Source of the DNA: Streptomyces abyssomicinicus
Lineage (GTDB): Bacteria > Actinomycetota > Actinomycetes > Streptomycetales > Streptomycetaceae
Assembly: GCF_008974245.1 (NCBI RefSeq)
Contig: NZ_BBZI01000005.1
Span: forward strand, 921,269-985,268
DNA: 64,000 nucleotides
Direction: 5' to 3'
Shown here: positions 39,932 to 48,383 of the stretch, in pieces
How positions within the stretch are numbered: position 1 is the stretch's first letter
Layout: each line of letters opens with the position of its first letter
Translations under genes and position numbers: made by a program
Notes under the pieces: model-generated
Told to the model about the DNA's origin: nothing
The model's input: the letters and a program-made list of their open reading frames with translations, nothing else
The model's database searches: none

Positions 39932-41437
39932 TCAGGGCATCGGACGGTAGACCGTCAGGGCGCGCGGCAGCTTGCGCAGCGTCACCCTGCCCTCGACGTG
40001 GGTCACCTCACCGTCGTAGGCCAGCAGGGTGCCGGGGGAGACCTGGTCCATGTGCAGGTACGGCACCTGCACCGCGGCGTGCGCGGGGGAGCGGGTCAGC
40101 GGACCGGCCAGCGCCGCGGAGAGCAGCCGCAGCGCGGGACGCCGGCCGCCGTGCACCACCCGGACGTCCAGCTGCCCGTCGGCCAGATCCATCCGGCGGC
40201 CGGACATCACGCCCATCCGGTGGTAGGTGCCGTTGCCCGCGAAGAGCAGCCACAGCGGGTGGGTGCGGCCGTGGAGGCGGGCCTCCAGCGGATGACGGTC
40301 GGCGCGCAGCACCCGCGCCGCCGCCAGCAGCCCGGCGGGCCAGCCGCCGATCCGCCCCGCCCACCGTTCCCGCTCGCGCACCAGCTCCGGGTAGATGCCC
40401 AGGCTGCAGGTGTTGAGGAAGATGCCGCGGCGCTGCTCGGTGCTGAACATGCCGACGTCCACGCGGACCGCGTCGCCCCGCTCCAGCGCCCTGGCCAGGC
40501 CGCGGACGTCCTCGACGCCGAGGTCGTAGGCGAAGTGGTTGAGCGTCCCGCCGGGCAGCACGGCCAGCGGCAGGTCGTGCCGCAGGGCGATCCGGGCGGC
40601 CGCGTTGACCGTCCCGTCGCCGCCGCACACGCCCAGCACCTGGGCCAGCGACGCGGCGCGTTCGAGTTCGTCCTCCAGCGCCTGCGGCTCGCACTCCACG
40701 ATCTTCGCCGGGGGCAGCGCGTCGCGGATGGCCAGTGCCCGCTCGGAGCTGCCGGAGGCGCTGTTCACCACCATGATCAGCCCCGAACCGCGGGACAGCG
40801 CGGGAGCCTCGGCCCGCGGGCGGGCCGGAGGCTTCCCCTGGTCGCGGGTGGGCACCAGGGCCCGCACGGTCAGGGCGGCGCCCACCCCGAGCGCCGCTCC
40901 GGCCAGCACGTCGCTGGGGTAGTGCACCCCCGTGTAGACCCGGGAGAGCGCCACCGCCCCCGCCAGCGGGGCCACCGCGGCGCCCCAGCCGGGCGACTCC
41001 AGCGCCACCCCCGCCGCGAAGGCCGCCGCGGAGGCGGAGTGACCGGAGGGGAACGAGGTGGTGTGCGGCTGCTTCTCCAGCCGCCGCACCAGCGGCACCA
41101 CGTCCAGCAACGGGCGGGGCCGGCGCACCGACCTCTTGCCTACCGTGTTGATGGTGGCCGACGCCAGGGCGAGCGAACCGACGCCGCGCAGGGCGGCCCG
41201 CCGAGCCCGCGGGGTGCGGGAGGCGGCGATCGCACCCGCCACCGCGAACCAGAGGACGCCGTGGTTGGCGGCGCGGCTCAGCCGCGGCAGCAGCGCTCCC
41301 GCCCCCGGCCAGTGCCGCCTGGCCACCGTCTCGAACACGCCGCGGTCCGCGTCCAGCATGCGTTGCAGCACCCCCCTGCCCGTCCGGCACGATTCCCTGG
41401 CGCCGTCGCGCCCGCCCCTGCCCGTGTCACGCGTCAT
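39932..41437 (-). CDS. PAP2 phosphatase fused to a diacylglycerol-kinase domain
   Basis: A 501-residue two-domain membrane protein. The N-terminal PAP2 domain has all three phosphatase motifs: KRSVRRPRP, SFPSGHSAS and SRVYTGVHYPSD, spread over several membrane helices (about residues 30-200). The C-terminal half is a lipid-kinase catalytic domain with the nucleotide motif VCGGDGTVNAAARIA and LPGGTLNHFAYDLG. The pair would act in opposite directions on phosphatidic acid/diacylglycerol or a related lipid. Start taken at ATG 41437; a later GTG in front of LQRMLDADRG is possible. Confidence 0.88.
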   Translation of the reverse strand: MTRDTGRGGRDGARESCRTGRGVLQRMLDADRGVFETVARRHWPGAGALLPRLSRAANHGVLWFAVAGAIAASRTPRARRAALRGVGSLALASATINTVGKRSVRRPRPLLDVVPLVRRLEKQPHTTSFPSGHSASAAAFAAGVALESPGWGAAVAPLAGAVALSRVYTGVHYPSDVLAGAALGVGAALTVRALVPTRDQGKPPARPRAEAPALSRGSGLIMVVNSASGSSERALAIRDALPPAKIVECEPQALEDELERAASLAQVLGVCGGDGTVNAAARIALRHDLPLAVLPGGTLNHFAYDLGVEDVRGLARALERGDAVRVDVGMFSTEQRRGIFLNTCSLGIYPELVRERERWAGRIGGWPAGLLAAARVLRADRHPLEARLHGRTHPLWLLFAGNGTYHRMGVMSGRRMDLADGQLDVRVVHGGRRPALRLLSAALAGPLTRSPAHAAVQVPYLHMDQVSPGTLLAYDGEVTHVEGRVTLRKLPRALTVYRPMP

Positions 41438-41624
41438 CCCCGACGAGTACCCCGCCGATGGAGACTTCCCGCCGCAGGCACGCCGCACGCACGCCCACCA
41501 CGTGTCGTGGACGGCGACGGCGGGCGGACCGCGGGCCGCCCAGGTGCACGGACGTCCGGATGAGGGAACCCGGCACGACACGGCCCACGCCGTGCGCCGT
41601 CGAGCGGAAGGGACGGAAACCCGC

Positions 41625-42281
41625 ATGCGCCTGCTGCTCATCCGCCACGGGCAGATCCCGTCCAACGCACGGGACGTGCTCGACACCCGCGTGCCGGGCC
41701 CCACGCTGACCGAGCTGGGGGAGCGGCAGGCACAGGCGCTTCCGGACGCCCTGCGCGGGGAGGACGTCACCGCACTCTTCGCCTCCACCCTCGTGCGCAC
41801 CCAGCTCACCGCCCGGCCGCTGGCCCGCGGACTCGGCCTCGAGGTGCGGGTCCGCGACGGCCTCCGCGAGATCACCGCGGGAGAACTCGAGGGCGAACTC
41901 GGCCACGACGAGCGCGGCCTGCGCTACATGGAGATCGCGTTCTCCTGGGCGGCCGGCCAGGTCACCCGGCGCATGCCCGGAGGGGAGAACGGCACGGAGA
42001 TGCTCGGCCGCTACGACGCCGTCGTCGAGGAGGCGTCCGCCCTCGGCGCCGGCACGGTCGCCTTCATCAGCCACGGCGCCGCCATCCGCACCTGGACCGC
42101 CGCCCGCGCCGACAACGTGGACGTGGAGTTCGCGGCCTCCCACCCGCTGGAGAACACCGGCGTGGTGGTCCTCGAGGGTTCCCCGCGGGACGGCTGGAAG
42201 GCGCTCTCCTGGGCCGGGGCCGTGGTCTTCACGCGCGGGCCGGGAGGCGGGAGCGGCCCCACCGGCCGTCCCGTGGAGTGA
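41625..42281 (+). CDS. Histidine phosphatase (phosphoglycerate-mutase-like)
   Basis: A 218-residue enzyme with the phospho-His motif LLLIRHGQ (R7-H8-G9) and the second His in FISHGAAIRTW. Arg and Glu of the pocket are in STLVRTQLTARPL and LREITAGELEGEL. Substrate not clear; cofactor-independent acid phosphatase activity is most likely. GGACGGAAACCCGC precedes the ATG. The last 15 residues are a Gly/Pro tail. Confidence 0.87.
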   Translation: MRLLLIRHGQIPSNARDVLDTRVPGPTLTELGERQAQALPDALRGEDVTALFASTLVRTQLTARPLARGLGLEVRVRDGLREITAGELEGELGHDERGLRYMEIAFSWAAGQVTRRMPGGENGTEMLGRYDAVVEEASALGAGTVAFISHGAAIRTWTAARADNVDVEFAASHPLENTGVVVLEGSPRDGWKALSWAGAVVFTRGPGGGSGPTGRPVE

Positions 42282-42333
42282 GGCCCGATAACGGTTTGCC
42301 CCGGTCGGGGGCGTGCCCGGACAATACCTCCCC

Positions 42334-43953
42334 ATGGGATACCTGGAAGCCGCGCACCTCGAGTACCACCTGCCCGACGGCCGAGCCCTGCTCGGTGACG
42401 TCTCCTTCCGGGTGGGCGAGGGTGCGGTCGTCGCGCTGGTCGGTCCCAACGGCGCGGGCAAGACCACCCTGCTGCGGCTGATCTCCGGCGAGCTCAAACC
42501 GCACGGCGGCACCGTCACCGTGCAGGGCGGACTCGGCGTGATGCGCCAGTTCGTCGGCTCGGTGCGCGACGAGAGCACCGTGCGCGACCTGCTGGTGTCG
42601 GTCTCCACGCCGCGCGTCAGGAGCGCCGCCAAGGCCGTCGACGAGGCCGAGCTGGCCATGATGACCCACGACGACGAGGCCGCGCAGATGCGCTACGCGC
42701 AGGCGCTCGCCGACTGGGGCGAGGCCGGCGGCTACGACGCGGAGATCCTCTGGGACATCTGCACCACCACCGCGCTCGGCGTGCCCTACGAGAAGGCGCA
42801 GTGGCGGCAGGTGCGCACCCTCTCCGGGGGCGAGCAGAAGCGGCTGGTCCTGGAGGCCCTGCTGCGCGGCACCGACGAGGTGCTGCTGCTCGACGAGCCG
42901 GACAACTACCTCGACGTGCCGGGCAAGCGGTGGCTGGAGGAACGCCTCGCGGAGACCCGCAAGACCGTGCTCTTCGTCTCCCACGACCGGGAACTGCTGT
43001 CGCGCGCCGCGCAGAAGATCGTCAGCGTCGAGCCCGGCCCGGCCGGCGCCGACGCCTGGGTGCACGGCGGCGGCTTCGGCACCTACCACGAGGCCCGCAG
43101 GGAGCGGTTCGCCCGCTTCGAGGAGCTGCGGCGGCGCTGGGACGAGAAGCACGAGCAGCTGAAGAAGCTGGTGCTCACCCTGCGGCAGGCGGCCGCGGTC
43201 AGCCACGACATGGCCTCCCGCTACGCCGCCGCGCAGACCCGGCTGCGCAAGTTCGAGGAGGCCGGACCGCCGCCGGAGCCGCCGCGCGAGCAGGAGATCA
43301 CCATGCGGCTCAAGGGCGGGCGCACCGGTGTGCGCGCCCTGACCTGCGAGGGGCTGGAGCTCACCGGCCTGATGAAGCCCTTCGGCCTGGAGGTCTTCTA
43401 CGGCGAACGGGTCGCGGTCCTCGGCTCCAACGGCTCCGGCAAGTCGCACTTCCTGCGGCTGCTCGCGGGGGAGGACGTCGCCCACACGGGCGCCTGGAAG
43501 CTGGGCGCGCGGGTGGTGCCCGGGCACTTCGCCCAGACCCACGCCCACCCCGAGCTGCTGGGGCGGACGCTCCTCGACATCCTGTGGACCGAGCACTCGC
43601 AGGACCGCGGGGCGGCCATGTCGCGGCTGCGGCGGTACGAACTCACCCAGCAGGCGGAGCAGACCTTCGACCGCCTCTCCGGCGGTCAGCAGGCGCGCTT
43701 CCAGATCCTGCTGCTGGAGCTCCAGGGCGTCACGGCACTGCTGCTGGACGAGCCGACGGACAACCTCGACCTGGAGTCGGCCGAGGCCCTGCAGGAGGGC
43801 CTCGAGGCGTTCGAGGGCACGGTGCTGGCGGTGACCCACGACCGGTGGTTCGCCCGGTCCTTCGACCGGTTCCTGGTCTTCGGCAGTGACGGCAAGGTCC
43901 GCGAGACGGCGGAGCCGGTCTGGGACGAACGCCGCGTCGAACGCGCCCGCTGA
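42334..43953 (+). CDS. ABC-F family ATPase
   Basis: A 539-residue protein with two ATPase domains and no membrane segment. Walker A motifs are VGPNGAGKTTLL (about 37-48) and GSNGSGKSHFL; signatures LSGGEQKRLVLE and LSGGQQARFQIL; Walker B LLLDEPDNYLD and LLLDEPTDNLD. A helical linker (EELRRRWDEKHEQLKKLVLT) lies between them. ABC-F proteins bind the ribosomal E site and act in translation control or antibiotic protection. ATG at 42334 is preferred; an upstream GTG is 21 bases away. Walker A of the second domain ends GKSH instead of GKST/S. Confidence 0.9.
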   Translation: MGYLEAAHLEYHLPDGRALLGDVSFRVGEGAVVALVGPNGAGKTTLLRLISGELKPHGGTVTVQGGLGVMRQFVGSVRDESTVRDLLVSVSTPRVRSAAKAVDEAELAMMTHDDEAAQMRYAQALADWGEAGGYDAEILWDICTTTALGVPYEKAQWRQVRTLSGGEQKRLVLEALLRGTDEVLLLDEPDNYLDVPGKRWLEERLAETRKTVLFVSHDRELLSRAAQKIVSVEPGPAGADAWVHGGGFGTYHEARRERFARFEELRRRWDEKHEQLKKLVLTLRQAAAVSHDMASRYAAAQTRLRKFEEAGPPPEPPREQEITMRLKGGRTGVRALTCEGLELTGLMKPFGLEVFYGERVAVLGSNGSGKSHFLRLLAGEDVAHTGAWKLGARVVPGHFAQTHAHPELLGRTLLDILWTEHSQDRGAAMSRLRRYELTQQAEQTFDRLSGGQQARFQILLLELQGVTALLLDEPTDNLDLESAEALQEGLEAFEGTVLAVTHDRWFARSFDRFLVFGSDGKVRETAEPVWDERRVERAR

Positions 43954-43956
43954 CCT

Positions 43957-43982
43957 GGCGGGCCCGGCGCCCGGCGCCCGCC
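43957..43982. terminator. Hairpin after the ABC-F gene
   Basis: GGCGGGC (43957-43963) pairs with GCCCGCC (43976-43982), immediately after the stop codon. The remaining 210 bases to the convergent gene are GC-rich without other recognisable features. Confidence 0.45.
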
Positions 43983-44193
43983 CGCGGAACCGGCCCGCGG
44001 GAGGGCGGGCACGTGATCCGGCCGGCCCCTGGCGGCTGCCGGGCCGCCCGCAGGGCCGGGCCGCCCGGGAGGGCGCAGGTCCGGGCCTTCGCGGTGGACG
44101 GTCCGCTCCACCCGGCACGAGCCGTCGCGGCGTGCGCACGTGCCCCCGCCGCGGCGCGGGAGAAGCGGGCGCGCGGGGCCGAAGGGCGGGCGG

Positions 44194-45312
44194 CTACGCC
44201 CAGCGCAGGAGCGCGCCGAGGCCGCCCACCGGGACCACCGGGGAGTCGTCCTCCAGCGCGGGCCCGACCGAGATCGCGGGCGCCCCCGTCGCGACCACGG
44301 ACCGCAGCAACGCGTCGTCGGCCCGCGCCGCCCACGCGTGCTGCTCGCCCAGGATCCTCAGGTCGGCGCGCCGCACGGCCAGCTGGTCCGGCTCCTCGCC
44401 GATCCAGATCTGCCGGTGCGCGTCCGGCCCGTCGGGGTTGACCAGCAGCTCGTCGATCCGGTGCTCCCGCGCGGCCTCCACCAGCGCGGGCACCCCCTCG
44501 ACCGCGCCGGCGCCGCCCTGCGGGTCCCGCCCCCGCGCGGCCAGGAACCTGCCCAGGTCCGTCTCCGCCGTCTGCCGTTCGTGGGTGGCGCGCAGGTCCT
44601 CCACCTCCTCCTCCAGGAGGCGGCTCCCGCTCCCGTGCGAGGCCTCCACGGCGTGCCCCCGCACCTGCGGGGGCAGATGCTCCCGCACGGCCCGCCGGTC
44701 CCGGTCCTCCCCGACCAGGATCACCAGGTCCGCCCGCGTCTCCTCCAGGCAGGAGGCCGCCTCGCGGGCGATCTCCGCCGCGTTCTGGTCCCAGGTGTTC
44801 TCCACCGCCAGCTGGAAGTGCCGCTCCGACCAGTCCGAGGACGCCGTGCGGTGCAACGGCCACTGGCGGCCGACCACCTCACCGGCGTCCGAGCTGCCCA
44901 GCGCGGTGCGCAGCTCGAGATCGGCGCCGCCCCGCGACACGTAGACCACCAGGCAGGTGGGATCCTCGCCCAGCAGGTTCAGCAACGGCGAGACGTGCGG
45001 CAGCGGCGCCCACACCGCGGTGATCTCCCGCTGCGGGGCCCGCGCCAGCGACGGGTCGAGGACCACCTCGCCGTCGTGGGCGAACAGCGCCCGCCCGTGC
45101 GGCTCGGTGGAGTGCTGGAGTTCGTCGACCGCTGTGCGCACCGCCTCGCAGGTCGCCTCGTCCGCGCCCTGCGAGGCCAGTTCACGGGCGACCGCCTGGG
45201 CCATGAGGCGCCGCTCGCGCGGCGTGTCCTGGGTGTGGTGCGAGGTGTCCACGTAGACCGAGGCCCACGGGCCTCGGCGCTCGTACAGGGGCTGAAGAAA
45301 TGCGAGATCCAT
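44194..45312 (-). CDS. Rv2629/Balon-type eRF1-domain protein (baeRF family)
   Basis: A 372-residue soluble protein. Its layout follows mycobacterial Rv2629: an N-terminal segment beginning PLYERRGPWASVYVDTSH, a middle domain (LVVYVSRGGADLELRTALG), RADLVILVGEDRDRRAV, and the C-terminal ending LRSVVATGAPAISVG ... VPVGGLGALLRWA. The family belongs to bacterial-archaeal eRF1-like proteins, members of which include the ribosome hibernation factor Balon and proteins annotated as Vms1-like peptidyl-tRNA hydrolases. A sigma-B-type promoter lies upstream (45378-45402). ATG 45312; divergent from the DUF6158 gene. Confidence 0.8.
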   Translation of the reverse strand: MDLAFLQPLYERRGPWASVYVDTSHHTQDTPRERRLMAQAVARELASQGADEATCEAVRTAVDELQHSTEPHGRALFAHDGEVVLDPSLARAPQREITAVWAPLPHVSPLLNLLGEDPTCLVVYVSRGGADLELRTALGSSDAGEVVGRQWPLHRTASSDWSERHFQLAVENTWDQNAAEIAREAASCLEETRADLVILVGEDRDRRAVREHLPPQVRGHAVEASHGSGSRLLEEEVEDLRATHERQTAETDLGRFLAARGRDPQGGAGAVEGVPALVEAAREHRIDELLVNPDGPDAHRQIWIGEEPDQLAVRRADLRILGEQHAWAARADDALLRSVVATGAPAISVGPALEDDSPVVPVGGLGALLRWA

Positions 45313-45377
45313 GGTTCCGCGTCCGGTGTCGGTCGGGTGGTTGTCTTCCTCGTGCGTCGGATCCGTGTCCCAGGCGG

Positions 45378-45402
45378 GTACCCGTGCCCCATGAAGGAAC
45401 AC
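45378..45402 (-). promoter_or_regulatory. Sigma-B-type promoter of the Rv2629-like gene
   Basis: Read leftward: GTGT (45402-45399), 15 bases, GGGTAC (45383-45378). This matches the Streptomyces sigma-B-type consensus GNNT-N14-16-GGGTAC/T. The -10 sits in the palindrome GGGTACCC, so a rightward GGGTAC also exists for the DUF6158 gene, though its -35 (GGAT at 13 bases) is less good. Confidence 0.6.
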
Positions 45403-45420
45403 GAGGAACGGGGTGCCGCC

Positions 45421-45660
45421 ATGGCAGGAGTCGAACCGGACCGGCTGGACGACCAGCAGTTGATGAAGGAACTCGAGACCATCCACCGCACGCGTCACGA
45501 CACGCTGCTGCACGGGTCCAGCGACGCGCTGCGCACCCACAACGAGCGGATGGCGCAGCTGGAGGGCGAGTACCTGCGCCGCCATCCGCGACGGCCGGTC
45601 TCCGCCGGGCGCACCCGGGAGGGCGCGCGCGAGCGTGATCCGGGGCAGCCGCGGGGCTGA
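45421..45660 (+). CDS. DUF6158-family small protein
   Basis: A 79-residue soluble helical protein. The pattern DDQQLMKELETIHRTRHDTL, LHGSSDALRTHNERMAQLEG, EYLRRHPRR fits a conserved actinobacterial family of unknown function. The ATG at 45421 is preferred over the in-frame ATG at 45391 because it matches the family N-terminus (MAGVEPDRL) and leaves the divergent promoter outside the coding region. It faces away from the Rv2629-like gene and probably shares its stress control. Confidence 0.75.
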   Translation: MAGVEPDRLDDQQLMKELETIHRTRHDTLLHGSSDALRTHNERMAQLEGEYLRRHPRRPVSAGRTREGARERDPGQPRG

Positions 45661-45714
45661 GGGACGCCGCTCGCCCCCGGCACGGCACCGGGGACGTGCC
45701 GCACCGGGGACGTG

Positions 45715-45756
45715 CGTGAGGAGGGGCGGGCCCGGCGGGCCCGCCCCTCCTTACGC
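45715..45756. terminator. Very strong bidirectional terminator
   Basis: A perfect 15-bp stem (45719-45733 with 45737-45751) and a 3-base GGC loop, extendable to about 19 bp with one G-T pair. It lies between the convergent DUF6158 and PfpI genes. Confidence 0.8.
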
Positions 45757-45771
45757 AGGTGGGTCGCCCGC

Positions 45772-46314
45772 CTACCCCGCCCGCCGGCCGAACTCGCGCA
45801 GCAGGGCCTCGTCGAAGGCGTCGAGGTCGCCCGGCTTGCGGCTGGTGACCAGCACGTTGGGGCCATTGGTGTCGACCTTGACCTCCTCGTCGACCCAGGT
45901 GCCGCCGGCGTTGGCGATGTCGGTCCGCAGGCTCGGCCAGGAGGCCACCTCCCGGCCGGAGACCACGTCGGCCTCGACCAGCGTCCACGGCGCGTGACAG
46001 ACCGCGGCGACCGGAATGCCCTGCTCGAAGAAGTCCTTCACCAGTCCGACGGCCGTCTCGTCCATCCGCAGGGCGTCCGGATTGGCGACGCCGCCCGGCA
46101 GCACCAGCCCGTCGAACTCCTGGGCCGAGACCTCGTCCACCGTCCTGTCGACGGGGAAGGTGTCCGCCTTGTCCAGGTGATTGAACCCCTGGACCTCGCC
46201 GGACCGGGTCGACACCAGGACGGCCTCGTGCCCGGCGTCGGTCACCGCCTGCCAGGGCTTGGTGAGTTCGATCTGCTCGACGCCCTCGGGCGCCGTGAGA
46301 AATGCGATGCGCAT
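45772..46314 (-). CDS. PfpI/DJ-1-type protein (type 1 glutamine-amidotransferase fold)
   Basis: A 180-residue protein of the PfpI/YhbO/DJ-1 family. The nucleophile elbow is Cys106-His107 in VAAVCHAPW and the acidic residue is in the EGVEQIEL segment near residue 13. Members act as general stress proteins, proteases or deglycases; activity is debated. ATG 46314 (MRIAFLTAPEG) is the conserved start; an in-frame GTG 12 bases upstream is possible. It follows the DUF2795 gene by 64 bases in the same direction and may share its promoter. Confidence 0.87.
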   Translation of the reverse strand: MRIAFLTAPEGVEQIELTKPWQAVTDAGHEAVLVSTRSGEVQGFNHLDKADTFPVDRTVDEVSAQEFDGLVLPGGVANPDALRMDETAVGLVKDFFEQGIPVAAVCHAPWTLVEADVVSGREVASWPSLRTDIANAGGTWVDEEVKVDTNGPNVLVTSRKPGDLDAFDEALLREFGRRAG

Positions 46315-46378
46315 GCTCGGTTCCACATCCTTCCTTCCCCCTCCGGCGTTTCCCCCCGGCCGCGTGGTCCGGCCGGCG

Positions 46379-46750
46379 TTACTCCGGACGGGTGATCGCC
46401 TCGGCGAGTTGCTGGACGTTGGCGTAGCGGGCCTTGTGCGGCAGGTGGTCCAGGGGTTCCACCAGGGCGTCCGGCGCGTGGTTGCGGCGCAGGGTGCGCG
46501 CCAGTTGCTGAGGGCCCGCCGGGAACGACGTGCGGCTCAGGATGCGCGCCAGTTCCAGCCGCACCGTCTCCAGCGGGGCCTCCCGCACGCCCTCCGTGCC
46601 GCCCGCCACCGCCGGATCGTCGTCGGCGACCGGCTCGGGGTCGTGCCACTCCTCCGTCCGGGTGGGACGTCCGGACTGCAGCAGCCCCCTCAGCTCGTGC
46701 TTCATCTCGTCGTCCCGGTGAACGCTCAACCGGTCGCTGCCACGCTGCAT
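46379..46750 (-). CDS. DUF2795-domain protein
   Basis: A 123-residue protein. The C-terminal 45 residues carry the DUF2795 pattern (VEPLDHLPHKARYANVQQLA, EAITRPE); the first 70 are polar and acidic with no membrane segment. The domain is short, probably a helical nucleic-acid- or protein-binding module; function not established. ATG at 46750. A sigma-B-type promoter lies 32 bases upstream. Confidence 0.75.
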   Translation of the reverse strand: MQRGSDRLSVHRDDEMKHELRGLLQSGRPTRTEEWHDPEPVADDDPAVAGGTEGVREAPLETVRLELARILSRTSFPAGPQQLARTLRRNHAPDALVEPLDHLPHKARYANVQQLAEAITRPE

Positions 46751-46781
46751 GGCTCCCTCCACATCTTCGGGTGGCCCCCGC

Positions 46782-46806
46782 GTACCCGAGGAGGCGGAGG
46801 CGACAC
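46782..46806 (-). promoter_or_regulatory. Sigma-B-type promoter of the DUF2795-PfpI pair
   Basis: Read leftward: GTGT (46806-46803), 15 bases, GGGTAC (46787-46782). Both boxes and the spacing are the same as in the promoter at 45378-45402. Confidence 0.6.
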
Positions 46807-46927
46807 ACCGGCGGGCCGCGTGGTCCCGGCCACGTTCCGTCGGCGCGCGGGAGTCCGGAATGTCCGGCAGTCTGAAGGGGACCCGGGGCGCTCCGCCGCC
46901 CCCGTTCACCCCTGGGAGGACGGACCC

Positions 46928-47170
46928 ATGGTGGTGCTCGTAGTGATCATTCCGGTTCTGATGCTCTGCATGATGCTGGCCATGGACTGGTACGAGGATT
47001 TTGTCTTTCCTCGTCCGGAGGGGGATACGGCCTCGGCCGACGGGGATGTCGTACTGCCGGCCGTGACGCCGGTACCGGCTCCTCTGGCGCTACCCGCGCC
47101 ACCCGCGGTGCGGCGGGCCCTGCCGGGCGGTACGCCCGGCGCGGGGGCGCCGCCCGGACGGGCGTCCTGA
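46928..47170 (+). CDS. Small single-span membrane protein
   Basis: An 80-residue protein with one N-terminal membrane helix (VVLVVIIPVLMLCMMLAMDW, residues 2-21), then an acidic stretch and a Pro/Ala-rich tail. No family recognised. A GGGAGG sits 10 bases before the ATG, giving good support for translation. The short helix right at the start and cytoplasmic-looking tail suggest a membrane-tethered small protein. Confidence 0.65.
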   Translation: MVVLVVIIPVLMLCMMLAMDWYEDFVFPRPEGDTASADGDVVLPAVTPVPAPLALPAPPAVRRALPGGTPGAGAPPGRAS

Positions 47171-47360
47171 GCCCGAGCAGACGAGAGCGTCGGAGTGTCG
47201 CAGAGGGGAGACGGAGCGAGGCGAGGCCGGGCACACGGGCCTCGCCTCCCTCGTTCGGCGCACCGGGTCACGCGGATGGGGTCGCGCGACGGGCGGCGAC
47301 GGGGCGGCCCGGCTGGGATGGAGACGCCCGTCGTCCTCCGGCTGAAGGAGCCCGAGCCCC

Positions 47361-48269
47361 ATGCGCCGCACTCTCCGTGTCCTGTCCGCCGCTGCAATCG
47401 CCGGCGCGGCGGTGACGGTCGCCGCGCCCGTCACCGCCGCGGAACCGGTCCCCTGTGACCCCGGCGCCTCCTCGCAGGCCGTGGCGGGCGTCGCCACCTC
47501 GCAGCGGCGCGCCCCGGAACCCGGGGGCGCGGACGCCTGCCCGGAGGGGAGCGGCACCGCGGGGCTGCGCGGAGCGGTGGCCGCGGCCCCCTGCGAGGAG
47601 GGCGCGGACCCGGAGGCCTGCGCCGCGCCGGACGAGGTTGTGCCGCGGGACGAGACGTTCGGTGACGCCCCGGACGGCGCCCTGGCCGAGGACCTGGGCG
47701 GGGAGGACGTGTCCGCCGGGTCCGTCGGGCCCCTCGGCGACACGGAGCCGGGAGGCGGCCCGGGAGACGCGCCGGGGGCGGGGGACGCGCCGGAGGACAC
47801 GTCCGGTGCCGGGCCGGACGGTCCGGTGGCCGGATCGGCGACGGGCATCGAGGTCGAGCCCCTCGAGCCCGGACCGCTCCACGAACCGGGGCAGGGCGAC
47901 CCCGGCCAGGGGCCCGGCTCAGGACGCGGAGGTCCGGGCGGGCCCGGCGGCGGCCCCGGCGGAGGTCCCGGCGGAGGTCAGGGCGGTCCCGGAGGCTCCG
48001 GCGGCGGTGCGGGACACGAGCCCGGGAACCGTCCCGGCCCGGGCGGCCAGGGCGGCAAGGAGGGTCACGGCGGCAAGGAGGACCACGGCCACGGCGGCCG
48101 GACCGCCCCGCCGGTGCACCGCGGCGTCGAGGCGGGAGCGGGCGGCGCGTTCACCGATTCCGTCCCGCTCCAGGTGGCCGGCGGCCTGCTGATCGCCGGC
48201 GCCGCGGTGGCCGCCGGGCACCGGATCCGGCAGCGGTTCGCCCCGTCCCGCTCCGGCCGGACCCGCTGA
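47361..48269 (+). CDS. Exported collagen-like Gly/Pro-rich protein with C-terminal membrane anchor
   Basis: A 302-residue protein. Residues 1-27 are a signal peptide (MRRTLRVLSAAAIAGAAVTV, cleavage after VTAA). The mature part is acidic with four or five Cys near its start (residues 32-90), then a Gly/Pro-rich region (about 185-235, many GGPGG and GPGG units), a His/Gly/Lys segment, and a C-terminal membrane helix (LQVAGGLLIAGAAVAAGHRI) with a basic tail. No LPxTG-type sortase motif is visible. Likely a cell-surface stalk protein; no enzymatic function. Confidence 0.75.
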   Translation: MRRTLRVLSAAAIAGAAVTVAAPVTAAEPVPCDPGASSQAVAGVATSQRRAPEPGGADACPEGSGTAGLRGAVAAAPCEEGADPEACAAPDEVVPRDETFGDAPDGALAEDLGGEDVSAGSVGPLGDTEPGGGPGDAPGAGDAPEDTSGAGPDGPVAGSATGIEVEPLEPGPLHEPGQGDPGQGPGSGRGGPGGPGGGPGGGPGGGQGGPGGSGGGAGHEPGNRPGPGGQGGKEGHGGKEDHGHGGRTAPPVHRGVEAGAGGAFTDSVPLQVAGGLLIAGAAVAAGHRIRQRFAPSRSGRTR

Positions 48270-48383
48270 CCACCGGCGGGCCGGTCATGTCCGGCCCGCC
48301 CCGGGGTACTCGGGACCATCGAACCCGGCATCCGGTGCGGAAGGACCGCCACGGCGCATGCCGGTGACCGCGCGGAGGTGCCG

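Noticed and set aside
42295..42333. Promoter (TTGCCC and GACAAT) giving a leaderless ABC-F mRNA
   Set aside because: The 19-base spacing and weak -10 make it only one of several possibilities; not listed as a feature.
45391..45420. Upstream ATG as the start of the DUF6158 gene
   Set aside because: It would add ten residues not seen at the family N-terminus and place the divergent promoter inside the coding region.
48304..48309. GGGTAC upstream of the aminotransferase-fold gene as a third sigma-B-type promoter
   Set aside because: No GNNT lies at 14-16 bases upstream, unlike the two accepted sites.
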